A stretch of 64,000 nucleotides of DNA. Origin: Alphaproteobacteria bacterium. Its GTDB lineage: Bacteria; Myxococcota_A; UBA796; GCA-2862545. Position numbers and translations under genes: made by a program. This document shows, piece after piece, positions 26,487 through 35,033 of the stretch. The notes under the pieces were generated by a model that was not told the origin of the DNA, searched no databases, and saw only the letters and a list, made by a program, of their open reading frames with translations. The stretch is taken from assembly GCA_020632955.1 (NCBI GenBank), contig JACKEO010000007.1:124001-188000 (forward strand), given 5' to 3'. How positions within the stretch are numbered: position 1 is the stretch's first letter; the number at the start of each line of letters is the position of its first letter.

Positions 26487-26636
26487 TCAGAAGCCCTGGT
26501 ACAGGAAGGTCTCGCCGGCGCGCATCAGCCACACCACGGGGATGAGCCGCACCACCACCCAGAGCAGCCGGAGCACCAGCCGCCCGTCCACGGCGTCGGG
26601 ATCGACGGGGGTCGCCACGGTCTCGTCGTCGGCCAT
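26487..26636 (-). CDS. DltX-like 49-residue membrane microprotein
   Basis: A 49-residue protein immediately after the MBOAT gene (TGATG overlap). Residues 1-17 are acidic and polar, residues 19-38 form one membrane helix (VLRLLWVVVRLIPVVWLM), and the C-terminus is RAGETFLYQGF. Phe44-x-Tyr46-x-x-Phe49 at the extreme C-terminus matches the FxYxxF motif of DltX, the small partner of the MBOAT protein DltB; in that system the Tyr is reported to take the acyl group before transfer to the polymer. The length, single helix, position beside MBOAT and exact motif all agree. No other explanation fits as well. It is easily missed in annotation. Confidence 0.85.
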   Translation of the reverse strand: MADDETVATPVDPDAVDGRLVLRLLWVVVRLIPVVWLMRAGETFLYQGF

Positions 26637-27808
26637 CACCACCCCCACAGGGTCTGCGGGTAGAACTGCACCACCATGCTGAAGGCGACGAACTCGAAGG
26701 TGAGCACCACCGCCACGGCGCGGATCCACGGGTTGGCCTGGTAGGTCTTCAGGCCCTTGCGCCCCAGCCGCTTCGTGAGCCAGGCACGGTACAGGTTCAC
26801 CGCCACCATGCCCACGGCCACGTAGACGCCCCACAGGAGCTGGCCCGGCAGCAGCCCGTGCCACACGCCCACGAGGCCGAAGGCCACGAAGTACGAGATC
26901 GAGGCGGCCGCCACGGGCTGCTTGCGGAAGCGGCCGCGCACCAGCGCGAGCTGCATCGGCTGGAAGAGGTTGCGCAGCACCCAGTCCCCGAGGCTGATGT
27001 GCCAGCGGGTCCAGAACTCGATGATGTTGCGCGACAGGAAGGGGCGGTCGAAGTTCTCGGGGGCGGGCACGCCCAGCAGCCGGCCCATGCCCACCGCGAT
27101 GTCGCTGTAGGCGCTGAAGTCCAGCCACACCCACACGTAGAAGGCCTGGATCTCCACGAAGCGCCACGGCCAGGGACTGGCCATGTCGTGGAAGAGGTAG
27201 AGGTCGACCAGCCAGGCCAGCACGAACTTCTTGAAGAGGCCGGTGACGATGCGATCGACGCCGTCGAGCGTGCCGTGGAGCGTGAGCGGCTCGGTGGTGA
27301 CGGGCTCCTTCACCCACGCGGTGTAGGCCCGGATGGGGCCCGCCGAGAGCATGTGGAAGGGGACCACGTAGGCCACCGTGTCGAGCCAGTCGGGGGCCGG
27401 GGCCTGGCGGCTGGCCACCGCGTGCCACATGTCGGCGATGCGCAGCACCACGTACGACAGGGCGATGGCGCCGAAGGCGGCGCGCACGGGCGCCAGCGCG
27501 GGGGGCGGCCACGGCCACTTGTGCACCCCGAAGACCGCGGCGAGGGCCAGGCAGGCCACCACGAAGACCGGGCCGAAGCCGCGGGTCGCCAGCGCGCGAC
27601 CCACCGCCCAGCCCACGGTGACCGCCACCAGCGCGGCGAGCACGCCCAGGGGACCCACGAGCAGGCCCAGGGCCAGCAGGTTCACCACGGCGAAGGCGCG
27701 ACGCTTCCACGTGGCGTCGGTGAGCGCCGCGAGCAGGAGCACCGCCAGGAGCACGACGCCCCAGAAGCCCGCGGTCCCCAGGTCGAAGGCCTGGACGCCC
27801 TCGCTCAT
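26636..27808 (-). CDS. MBOAT O-acyltransferase (DltB/AlgI-like)
   Basis: A 390-residue membrane protein with many segments. Family hallmarks are present: YVVPFHMLSAGPIRAY near residue 150 (the DltB-type FFP..GPI block), FSAYSDIAVGMGRLLG, EFWTRWHISLGDWVLRNLF, and the catalytic His in VGVWHGLLPGQLLWG. MBOAT proteins of this branch move acyl groups across the inner membrane onto envelope polymers. It lies between the FkbH-like gene (7 bases) and the DltX-like microprotein, exactly as DltB lies beside DltX. The ACP and FkbH genes upstream suggest an ACP-linked donor. Confidence 0.9.
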   Translation of the reverse strand: MSEGVQAFDLGTAGFWGVVLLAVLLLAALTDATWKRRAFAVVNLLALGLLVGPLGVLAALVAVTVGWAVGRALATRGFGPVFVVACLALAAVFGVHKWPWPPPALAPVRAAFGAIALSYVVLRIADMWHAVASRQAPAPDWLDTVAYVVPFHMLSAGPIRAYTAWVKEPVTTEPLTLHGTLDGVDRIVTGLFKKFVLAWLVDLYLFHDMASPWPWRFVEIQAFYVWVWLDFSAYSDIAVGMGRLLGVPAPENFDRPFLSRNIIEFWTRWHISLGDWVLRNLFQPMQLALVRGRFRKQPVAAASISYFVAFGLVGVWHGLLPGQLLWGVYVAVGMVAVNLYRAWLTKRLGRKGLKTYQANPWIRAVAVVLTFEFVAFSMVVQFYPQTLWGW

Positions 27809-27815
27809 GGGCGGC

Positions 27816-29654
27816 TCACGGCGCGGGCTCCACCCAGGTCACGGGCGGCGTGTAGCCGTCGAGCGCGAAGACCCACACCCGCTCCTCGTCGCCCTCCACC
27901 ACGGGCGTGCCGCCGAGCTCGCCGTAGAGCTCCGAGACGAGGGCGTTCTTCTTCGTCCTGAGCCAGGTGCCCCGCAGGCGACGGTACCCCAGGGCGCGGG
28001 CCCGCTCGACGAGCGCGCGCCAGAAGAACTGCTCGGCCGTGCGGGCGATCACCCGGCAGCTCATGAGCCAGGTGTCCACGTCGAGGGTGTCGGGATCCTC
28101 GGGGTCGGGCACCGCGAGGATCACGCCCACGAGGCCGTAGTCGCCGAAGCGGTCGGTGAGCCGGAAGGTGAGGGCGACCCCCCGGGGGTCCTCGGCCATG
28201 GCCACGATGGCCTCCCGGGCGTGGCGCCGGGTGGTCATGTTCCACTGGTTCGTCTTGCCCACGAGCTGGTGCACGCGCTGCAGGTCGGCCTCGTCCACGG
28301 CGCGCACGTCGCCCTGCATGCCGAGGCTCTGCAGGTAGGCCTCGAGCGAGCCGCCCGCCTGCTGCTCCAGGCTGCGTCGCTGGGCCTCCTGCTGGTACTG
28401 CTGGGCGCGCTCCCGGTCGGCCTCGGTGATCGCCGTGGCCTCGAAGTACAGGCCCTCCTGCAGGGCGCGGACGTAGGCGGCCGGATCCTCGGGCACCTCC
28501 ACCACCTCCACCGTGGGCAGGGCCTGGCGGACCTGCTCGCGCTCGGCGGGGTTGTCGTCGAAGAAGACGAAGTGCTCGAGCCCGATGCGGATCGTGTCGC
28601 TGATGCGCTGGAGCGACAGCGACTTCGGCTCCCAGTGGGCCTGGAAGGCGGCGAAGTCGTCGAGCTTCAGCACCATGTCGGGGTTGACCTCGAAGGGCTC
28701 CCGGGCGTCGGCCTCGTTGTTCTTCGAGGCCACGGCGAGCACGATGCCGCGCTGGCTGAGCAGGCGGCAGTGCTGCTGGAAGGCGCGGAAGGCATTGCCC
28801 TCCGCCGACTCGCCCAGCTGGATGCCGAGCGGCCCCTCGTCGCCCACGACGCCGCCCCACAGGGTGTTGTCGAGGTCGAGGACCAGCACCTTCTTGGGGC
28901 CGGTGACGGTGGCCCGCACCACCGACCACACGTGCTCGGCCAGCCAGGCGGTGCCCTCGGGGGTGAGCGGCTGGCGGGCGAGGTGGTCGCCGCGCGCGTC
29001 GTAGAAGGCGCGGCGACCGAGATCGCCGCTCACGAGGCCCACGTCGAGCCAGGCGGCGCCGGGGGGGAGCGCGGCGCGCAGGGCCTCGTCGAGGCGTCGG
29101 GCCGTGCCCACGTCCTCGCCCAGGGCGCCCGCGAGGTGGTAGCCGCCGGGCCCGGGCAGCACGTGGTCGTAGCTGGCCTGCACCACGCGCACGTTGCGCT
29201 CGGCGGCGAGCTGCCAGGCCACCTGCCACTGCTGCAGCGCACCGTCGACGGCATCGGCCGAGGGGGGGGCGCCGGGCGTGGTGAGGCGGCCGAGCCAGGG
29301 CAGCAGCACCGCGACCACCGGGCGACCCTCGGCGCGGGGCAGGGCGGCGACGTGCTGCACCACGTTGTCGAACTCGGCGTCGACCACCTCCAGGGCCACG
29401 CCGGCACGCCACGCGACGGCCTGCAGCGCGGTGCCCAGCCACGAGGTGGTGAACTGGCCCACGAGGTGCACCTCCACCGCCGGGGCGATGCCGCCCTCCT
29501 CCAGGGCGCGCCCGAGCCAGCGGCCGGCGCGGTCGAGCTCGCCCGGGCTGGCCGGGGTCGATCGGAGGGCCGTGCGCACCTGCTCCAGCGCCTCGGCGGT
29601 GTGCCCCCCCTTGGCGAGCCCGCGGGCGTCGCGCAGGACCTGCGTCACCGACAT
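27816..29654 (-). CDS. FkbH-like HAD-IIIC protein (acyl-ACP loading)
   Basis: A 612-residue cytoplasmic protein. The N-terminal about 250 residues have the alpha/beta (SGNH-like) module usual in FkbH proteins. The HAD core begins at VLVLDLDNTLWGGVVGDEG (DxDxT), followed by AVASKNNEADAREPF and FVFFDDNPAERE. The C-terminal part (about 430-600) has the GNAT-like block WNMTTRRH ... DRFGDYGLVGV ... WLMSCRVIARTAEQFFW, also typical of FkbH. FkbH enzymes take 1,3-bisphosphoglycerate and place a glyceryl group on an ACP. It directly follows the ACP gene (16-base gap), so the pair likely makes the acyl donor for the MBOAT protein. The exact acyl group is inferred only. Confidence 0.9.
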   Translation of the reverse strand: MSVTQVLRDARGLAKGGHTAEALEQVRTALRSTPASPGELDRAGRWLGRALEEGGIAPAVEVHLVGQFTTSWLGTALQAVAWRAGVALEVVDAEFDNVVQHVAALPRAEGRPVVAVLLPWLGRLTTPGAPPSADAVDGALQQWQVAWQLAAERNVRVVQASYDHVLPGPGGYHLAGALGEDVGTARRLDEALRAALPPGAAWLDVGLVSGDLGRRAFYDARGDHLARQPLTPEGTAWLAEHVWSVVRATVTGPKKVLVLDLDNTLWGGVVGDEGPLGIQLGESAEGNAFRAFQQHCRLLSQRGIVLAVASKNNEADAREPFEVNPDMVLKLDDFAAFQAHWEPKSLSLQRISDTIRIGLEHFVFFDDNPAEREQVRQALPTVEVVEVPEDPAAYVRALQEGLYFEATAITEADRERAQQYQQEAQRRSLEQQAGGSLEAYLQSLGMQGDVRAVDEADLQRVHQLVGKTNQWNMTTRRHAREAIVAMAEDPRGVALTFRLTDRFGDYGLVGVILAVPDPEDPDTLDVDTWLMSCRVIARTAEQFFWRALVERARALGYRRLRGTWLRTKKNALVSELYGELGGTPVVEGDEERVWVFALDGYTPPVTWVEPAP

Positions 29655-29670
29655 GGTCGCTCCCGGGGTC

Positions 29671-29907
29671 TCAGAGCTTGGCGCGGACGAGGTCGGCCAC
29701 CGCACCCATGTCGGGCAGGTCGGCGATCTCCGCACTCCCGAAGCGCAGGCCGAACTCCTCCTCGAGGGCCACGAAGAAGGTGATCTTCATGAGGGAGTCG
29801 AAGCCCTCGATGTCCTTGGCCGTGGACGATCGGGTCAGCACGATGTCGTCGTCCTCGAAGACGTCGCGGCAGACCTGCTGCACGCGCTCCAGCACGTCGT
29901 CGCTCAT
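29671..29907 (-). CDS. Acyl carrier protein
   Basis: A 78-residue ACP with the phosphopantetheine site DIEGFDSLMKI (Ser at about 38), helices and length as expected, and the usual acidic surface (VFEDDDIV). It starts at ATG 29907 in a TGATG overlap with the SGNH-like gene upstream and precedes the FkbH-like gene. This is a dedicated carrier for a specific acyl group, as FkbH-linked ACPs are, and not the fatty-acid AcpP, whose conserved neighbours (fabD, fabF) are absent. Confidence 0.93.
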   Translation of the reverse strand: MSDDVLERVQQVCRDVFEDDDIVLTRSSTAKDIEGFDSLMKITFFVALEEEFGLRFGSAEIADLPDMGAVADLVRAKL

Positions 29908-31025
29908 CAGGGGCTCTCCAGGGTGGCGGGGGGAGGGGGGGCGGGCTCGCCCGCGAGGGCCGCGGCCAGCGCGCCCGGGAACCAGCGCGAGTAGACCGCG
30001 CGGCCCTCGGCGTCGAGGTGGCCGTGGTCGTGGAAGAGGTGGTCGGGCATCGCGGCGCGGTGGTCCACCACCACGGCGTCGACGCCGCTGGCCTGCAGGG
30101 CGGCGTCGAAGGAGGCGTCGGCCGCGCCGGGCACGCGTGTGCGCAGGGCGCTGTGCTGCGGGGGGTGCAGGAGCACGAGGCGGTCGGCGGTGGGGCGCAG
30201 GCGACGCAGGAGCAGCGCCAGCTCCCGGGGCTCGGGTCCCTCGGGATCGTAGGCGGCCGGATCGAACCAGCCGTACTCCGACCAGTGGGCCACGAGCTGC
30301 TCGAGGTAGGCCTCGCTGGCGTGCGGGCCGGCGTAGCGGCGGGGGCTGTCCCAGGGGTCGTCGGGATCGGGCTCGCCGTCCATGCGGAAGTGCCGGTAGG
30401 CCTCGGGCGGGAAGACCACGGGGCCGGGCAGGCCGGTGGCGCGCCACAGGTCGAGGGCGCTCGTGCGCGCCGCGTGACGCAGCAGGTTGCCCAGGCTGTT
30501 CCGGTCGCGGAAGAAGAAGAGCATGCCGAGCGGACCGGGCGTGCTGGCCTGCACCCGCTGGTCGCGCACCCGCCGATCGGGCTCCGACAGCCACTGCACC
30601 TGCACGCTCACCACCAGCAGCTCGGGGTGCAGGTCGGCGTAGAGGTAGCCCTCCGCGTAGTAGTGCAGCTGGCGGATCGAGCCGCCCGAGGCGCCGAGGT
30701 TGAGCCAGCGGCGCGGTCCGGGATCGGCCTCGGCCAGCAGGTCCACGTCGAAGCCCTCGCGGGTGGCGGACTGGCCCAGGAGCACGGCGACGGGCGCGTC
30801 GCCGCGCTGGGCGAGGGCGGCCGAGACGCGGCTGCCGATGGACTCGAGGCGCTCGGGGTCGAGGTGGTCGGTGATGACCGCGTTCGTGTCGAGCGCCCCG
30901 TAGGCGCGAGCCAGCGCCTGGTCCACCACCACGAGCAGGATCAGCCCGAAGGCGGCGAGACGCAGCAGCGGCAGCCAGCGACGCGGGTCCAACGGGGGGT
31001 CCTCGGGGGGAGGCGACGCTACCAC
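29907..31025 (-). CDS. DltD/SGNH-like envelope protein
   Basis: A 372-residue protein with one N-terminal membrane anchor (about 18-40) and an extracytoplasmic SGNH-like domain: VAVLLGQSATREGFDVDLL (Ser of block I), WLNLGASGGSIRQLHY, and the C-terminal HDHGHLDAEGRAVYSRWF with Asp and His of the triad. This plan is that of DltD and AlgX/AlgJ-type proteins that work with MBOAT acyltransferases outside the membrane. The start is GTG 31025; it overlaps the end of the GT-C gene by seven bases and the ACP start by one. Its place in the operon equals that of DltD. Confidence 0.85.
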   Translation of the reverse strand: MVASPPPEDPPLDPRRWLPLLRLAAFGLILLVVVDQALARAYGALDTNAVITDHLDPERLESIGSRVSAALAQRGDAPVAVLLGQSATREGFDVDLLAEADPGPRRWLNLGASGGSIRQLHYYAEGYLYADLHPELLVVSVQVQWLSEPDRRVRDQRVQASTPGPLGMLFFFRDRNSLGNLLRHAARTSALDLWRATGLPGPVVFPPEAYRHFRMDGEPDPDDPWDSPRRYAGPHASEAYLEQLVAHWSEYGWFDPAAYDPEGPEPRELALLLRRLRPTADRLVLLHPPQHSALRTRVPGAADASFDAALQASGVDAVVVDHRAAMPDHLFHDHGHLDAEGRAVYSRWFPGALAAALAGEPAPPPPATLESP

Positions 31026-32974
31026 GACGGGCTGCCGGGGAGCACGGACCCGATGCTGCCGTCGCCCCGGAGCCAGAGGGCTGCGGCCGGCGTCGGAGAC
31101 CGGGCGTGCAGGGCGCCCAGGCTGTCGGGATCGCCCGGGGCGACCGCCGTGCCCCGCGCGAGCACGGTGCCGTCGCCGTCCAGCAGGGCCCACGACCACG
31201 CCGGGCCGGCCTGCACGTGGGCCGTGACGTCGGAGGACGGCGAGGGCAGGCCCACCCGCACGCCGCAGGCGCCCCGGTGGAGCACGTCGTGCTGCGCCAC
31301 GGGGTGCCCCACGCCGGCGTGGCGCCCGAGGAGGCCGTCGGGCACCTCGAGGCACCAGGTCAGCTCCGGATCGTCCTCGGATCGGCCCGCGGCGCCCTCC
31401 ACGAGCTGGTCCACCGTGCGGAAGGTGGGGGCCTGCACCAGCAGGTGCCAGGCCGACGCGGCGCGGTCGGCGCTCCACAGCGGTCCGCGCGTCAGGCGCG
31501 CCACGTGGGCGTGGTAGGCGCGGAGCCGGGGGTCGAGCGGGCCCTCGCCCTGCCCCGCGAGCCACTCGGGGTAGCCGAGCGGCACGGTGCGGTGGGCGTG
31601 GCCCACGGCCACGGTGTCGGGAGGCATGCGGGCGAGGAGGGCGTCGCCGAGGGCGAAGTCGTCCAGCACGTGCACGTCCTGCCCGGCGGCCCACCCGCTC
31701 CAGCCGGCGTTGCCCACGCGGAGCACCCCGGGAGCGAGCACGGTGTCGCCGGGAGAGCTCCCTCCCTCGAAGACCGGCTGCCAGGGCCAGGCTCCGGGCG
31801 CCGGCGGGCTCCAGGAGGTCGCGTGCTGGTCCACGACGCCGCCTGGGGTGGGCGCGAAGACCGCGCGGGGCCCGCGCAGCACGTGCTCGATCGGCAGGTG
31901 GCTCGTGATGGCGCCCCCCGCGAAGCAGGCCGCGAGCAGCACCAGCGCGGCCGACGCCTGCCGCTGCGGCAGTCCGTCCGTCGACCGGAGCAGCACCACC
32001 AGGGCCACGGACGCGGGACCCACCAGGAAGCGGCCCACCATGTAGTCGCCGCCCGACAGCACCACCCACGCCAGCCCGAGGATCACGGCGACCGCCCCCG
32101 CGACCAGGGCAGGGCGTCGCCGCACGATCCCCCCGACCACGGCGAGGGCCAGCAGGCCGGCGGTCACCGGATCGGTGCGCAGCGACACGGAGAGGTAGGC
32201 GAGTCCCTGGTCCACCCGCCGGGCAAGGCCGTACTCCGGCGGCAGCTTCGCGAGGAGCGTGTTGGGCAGCGGGGTGCCGTAGTAGACCGCGGCGAACCCG
32301 AGCCAGGCGAGCAGGGGGGTGCAGGCCACGGCCGCCACCGCCGCGGCGCGTGCGGCGCCGAGCGCCCGGGTCGCGCGGGCCAGGGCCAGCAGGCACCACG
32401 GCAGCCCGAGGAGGAGGGCGTCCAGGCGCACCAGGCCCAGCAGCGCGGTGCCCCCCACAACCGTCGCGAGCTGCCGCGGGGCGGGCCGGGAGGAGGTGGC
32501 GGCGAGGCCCAGGGCCAGCGCCCCGGTGGTGAGCAGTGGCGTCTCCAGACCCGAGGAGGACCACTGCACCAGCGTGCGCGAGCCCAGCAGCACGAGCACC
32601 GCGACGGTGGCCGCCACCTCGTGACGGACCAGGCGATGGATCACGAGCCCCGCGCCCACGCTCCACACCACGAGCGACAGGACCCACCCCGACCACGGCG
32701 TGGCCACGCCCAGGAGCCCGAGGCCCGCGAGGGCCAGGGTCCACAGGGGGTTGGTGAACACCTGCACCCGCTCGTCCACGTTCCAGCGCAGCCCGCGACC
32801 GGCCGCGAGGTGGTCGGCCACGCGGAAGGAGATCCAGGCGTCGTCGGTCACCCACGCGTGGCGCCACCAGACGAGGAGGGCGAGGAGGAGGGCCGCGCCC
32901 GCCACGAGCACCCGGACCGATCCGCCACCCCGCGCGGGGTCGGCCTCGACCTCCGGTCCGTCGGGGTGATCCAT
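31019..32974 (-). CDS. GT-C membrane glycosyltransferase-like protein
   Basis: A 651-residue polytopic membrane protein. The first outer loop has the double Asp of GT-C enzymes (AWVTDDAWISFRVADHLAAG), followed by GLRWNVDERVQVFTNPLW, a block seen in polyprenyl-phosphate-dependent sugar transferases such as the AftB-like group. About ten more membrane segments follow, then a C-terminal periplasmic domain of about 230 residues. GAGGTGG precedes the ATG at 32974. It is the first gene of the Dlt-like operon, so it may add the sugar that is later acylated. Sugar and acceptor cannot be told. Confidence 0.85.
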   Translation of the reverse strand: MDHPDGPEVEADPARGGGSVRVLVAGAALLLALLVWWRHAWVTDDAWISFRVADHLAAGRGLRWNVDERVQVFTNPLWTLALAGLGLLGVATPWSGWVLSLVVWSVGAGLVIHRLVRHEVAATVAVLVLLGSRTLVQWSSSGLETPLLTTGALALGLAATSSRPAPRQLATVVGGTALLGLVRLDALLLGLPWCLLALARATRALGAARAAAVAAVACTPLLAWLGFAAVYYGTPLPNTLLAKLPPEYGLARRVDQGLAYLSVSLRTDPVTAGLLALAVVGGIVRRRPALVAGAVAVILGLAWVVLSGGDYMVGRFLVGPASVALVVLLRSTDGLPQRQASAALVLLAACFAGGAITSHLPIEHVLRGPRAVFAPTPGGVVDQHATSWSPPAPGAWPWQPVFEGGSSPGDTVLAPGVLRVGNAGWSGWAAGQDVHVLDDFALGDALLARMPPDTVAVGHAHRTVPLGYPEWLAGQGEGPLDPRLRAYHAHVARLTRGPLWSADRAASAWHLLVQAPTFRTVDQLVEGAAGRSEDDPELTWCLEVPDGLLGRHAGVGHPVAQHDVLHRGACGVRVGLPSPSSDVTAHVQAGPAWSWALLDGDGTVLARGTAVAPGDPDSLGALHARSPTPAAALWLRGDGSIGSVLPGSPSW

Positions 32975-33028
32975 GGCGCTGTCCACCTCGGAGCGACGAC
33001 TACCACGCCCTCGCCGTGGCGGGGATGC

Positions 33029-33034
33029 TACGCT
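33029..33034 (+). promoter_or_regulatory. Candidate -10 element (ATGCTACGCT)
   Basis: TGCTACGCT, an extended -10 form, ends 24 bases before the ATG at 33058. It lies in the 83-base gap shared with the divergent Dlt-like operon. Confidence 0.4.
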
Positions 33035-33057
33035 CCCGCCCCCCGTCCCGGTGCCCG

Positions 33058-34005
33058 ATGTCCGACGCCGCCTCCTCCGCTCCCCTGCTCCCCGACGCCG
33101 CGCCCGCGGGCGTGAGGGCCTTCGTCGACGCTCTCGTGCGCGCCGAGCCGGCCCAGCGTGATGCCCTCCCCGCGGCCCTGGCACGCCTCGATCCGGGCGA
33201 GCTGGACGCCCTGGGTGCCTGGCTCGACTTCCGCGTGGCCCACGGCCGCGACGTCGTCCAGCTCGCCGAGGACTACCTGGCGCTGATGCGCATGTTCACC
33301 GAGGAGCAGTTCGCCTTCCAGCGCTCCGGCGCCTACCGCAACAGCACCTTCGCGCAGGCGCTCGAGGAGGTCTACCGTCGGCCCGACGAGATGCAGGCCT
33401 ACATGGAGGGCCTCGCCACCAGCACCTTCCTGTGGTCGAACCACCTCGAGATGTACCGCTTCTTCCGGACGACCTTCCCGGCCGGGCGGGGCGGTCGGTA
33501 CCTGGAGGTGGGGCCCGGTCACGGCTTCTTCTTCCGCCACGCCCTCGAGGTGGGCGCCTTCGACGTGGTGCGCGGCATCGACGTGAGCGAGACGAGCATC
33601 GCGCTCACGCGGCAGGTGCTGGAGCACTTCCACCCCGGTCTGCAGGATCGGGTGGAGCTCACCTGCACGGACTTCCTCGACGCCACGGCGCTCGAGCCGG
33701 GGTCCTTCGACGTGCTCGTGATGGGCGAGGTGGTGGAGCACGTGGAGGACCCGCTCACCTTCCTGCGTCGCCTGCGCGACCTGGGCACCGACGACGCCTG
33801 GTTCTTCGTCACCACCTGCGCCAACGCGCCTGCGCCCGACCACATCTTCCTCTTCCGGGCCTGCGACGACATCCGCGCCCTGCTCGACGAGGCCGGCTTC
33901 GCCGTGGTGGACGCGCTGGAGCTGGGGTGGGACGGCCGGGACCCGGTGAAGTGCGCCCGTCGCCGGCTGCCCATCAACGTGGCCTACGCCCTGCGCAAGG
34001 CCTGA
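33058..34005 (+). CDS. Class I SAM-dependent methyltransferase
   Basis: A 315-residue cytoplasmic enzyme. After an about 145-residue helical N-terminal region, the SAM core starts at YLEVGPGHGFFFRHAL (motif I), then VRGIDVSETSIALTRQV, LTCTDFLDATALEPGSFDVLVMGEVVEHVEDP (motifs II-III), typical of the UbiE/UbiG-like fold. It is divergent from the Dlt-like operon and four bases ahead of a VOC gene. Methyltransferase and VOC genes are often found beside FkbH/ACP genes, so I think they are part of the same pathway, perhaps methylating the acyl or sugar unit (inference). Confidence 0.88.
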   Translation: MSDAASSAPLLPDAAPAGVRAFVDALVRAEPAQRDALPAALARLDPGELDALGAWLDFRVAHGRDVVQLAEDYLALMRMFTEEQFAFQRSGAYRNSTFAQALEEVYRRPDEMQAYMEGLATSTFLWSNHLEMYRFFRTTFPAGRGGRYLEVGPGHGFFFRHALEVGAFDVVRGIDVSETSIALTRQVLEHFHPGLQDRVELTCTDFLDATALEPGSFDVLVMGEVVEHVEDPLTFLRRLRDLGTDDAWFFVTTCANAPAPDHIFLFRACDDIRALLDEAGFAVVDALELGWDGRDPVKCARRRLPINVAYALRKA

Positions 34006-34009
34006 CCGC

Positions 34010-34441
34010 ATGGACCTCGCTGCCGTCCCGGGCCTCGACCTGACCTTCCACCACCAGGGGCTCGCGCTCAAGCGGGGCGACAAGGGCGCGCTCACCTTCC
34101 TGTCGGCCCTCGGCTACACCCACGGCGACGAGGTGTACGACCCGCTGCAGGACGTGCGCGTGCGGATGTGCACCCACGCCACGCTGCCCGACGTGGAGAT
34201 CGTGCAGCCCGGCGAGCGTCCGGGTCCGCTGGATCGCTGGCTCAAGCACAACGACGAGATCGTCTACCACCTCTGCTACGAGACCTCGGATCGGGAGGCC
34301 GCCCTGGCCGCCCTCGACGCCGTGGGCCTGCGCGTCTTCGAGCTCGTGGCGCCCGTGCCGGCCGTGCTCTTCGGGGGCCGGCGCATCAGCTTCCACCGGG
34401 TGTACGGCTTCGGCGTGGTGGAGCTGCTCGACCGGGGCTGA
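34010..34441 (+). CDS. VOC/glyoxalase-superfamily protein
   Basis: A 143-residue single-module VOC protein: DLTFHHQGLALK at the start, then EIVYHLCYETSDREAALAAL, LFELVAPVPAVLFGG, RISFHRVYGFGVVELL. The possible metal ligands are His in FHHQG, His in VYHLCY and Glu in GVVELL, as in methylmalonyl-CoA epimerase-type members. It is co-transcribed with the methyltransferase (four-base gap). VOC proteins act on small acyl or aldehyde substrates, fitting an acyl-tailoring step; the actual reaction is unknown. Confidence 0.83.
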   Translation: MDLAAVPGLDLTFHHQGLALKRGDKGALTFLSALGYTHGDEVYDPLQDVRVRMCTHATLPDVEIVQPGERPGPLDRWLKHNDEIVYHLCYETSDREAALAALDAVGLRVFELVAPVPAVLFGGRRISFHRVYGFGVVELLDRG

Positions 34442-34459
34442 CCGTGGGCCCACTCCGCC

Positions 34460-35011
34460 CTACGCGGCGGCCACCTGCCGGACCTGCACGAGGGCGTCGT
34501 CCTCCAGGACGTAGCCGGTGAGCAGGCCCGTGCGGGCGCAGCCGGTGTCGAGGCCGAGCGACCAGGGGCGGTTGTCGACGAGACCGTGGCGCGCGTGGTG
34601 GCCGTGGATCACGAGGCGATCACCGCGCCACCGCGTCCACCAGCGTCCGCGCTCCACGAGGCCCACGGCCACCGGCCGACGGGTGCGGTGTGGACTGCCC
34701 GGCTCGATGGCCGCGTGCACGGCCAGCCACCCGGGTCCCTCCAGGCGCCAGGGTCGCTCGGCGAGCCAGCGCATCGCAGGCTTGGGCAGGTCGCGTCCCG
34801 CCTTCCAGCGCTCGAGCACGCGCACGTCGTGGTTGCCGAGCACGGCCTCGGCCTGCCAGGCCTGCACCAGCTCCCACACCCCGCGGGGATCCGGGCCCTT
34901 GGTGAACAGGTCGCCCGTGAGGATCACCCGGTCGGGTCGGACCTCGTCGAGGAGTCGATCGAGGGCGTCCGCGCACCCGTGGACGTCCCCGACGAAGAGC
35001 GTGCCCGACAT
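34460..35011 (-). CDS. Metallophosphoesterase (PrpE/ApaH-like)
   Basis: A 183-residue enzyme with the calcineurin-type motifs in order: GDVHG (8-12), ILTGDLFTKGPD (33-34 GD), VLGNHDVRV (about 59-62), and IHGHHARHG. Members cleave diadenosine polyphosphates or phosphoproteins. GGCGGAG lies before the ATG at 35011, and a promoter with a perfect TTGACA -35 is seen upstream. It stands alone, converging with the VOC gene at 18 bases. Confidence 0.88.
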   Translation of the reverse strand: MSGTLFVGDVHGCADALDRLLDEVRPDRVILTGDLFTKGPDPRGVWELVQAWQAEAVLGNHDVRVLERWKAGRDLPKPAMRWLAERPWRLEGPGWLAVHAAIEPGSPHRTRRPVAVGLVERGRWWTRWRGDRLVIHGHHARHGLVDNRPWSLGLDTGCARTGLLTGYVLEDDALVQVRQVAAA

Positions 35012-35033
35012 GCGATCTCCGCCTCGCGGCCCG

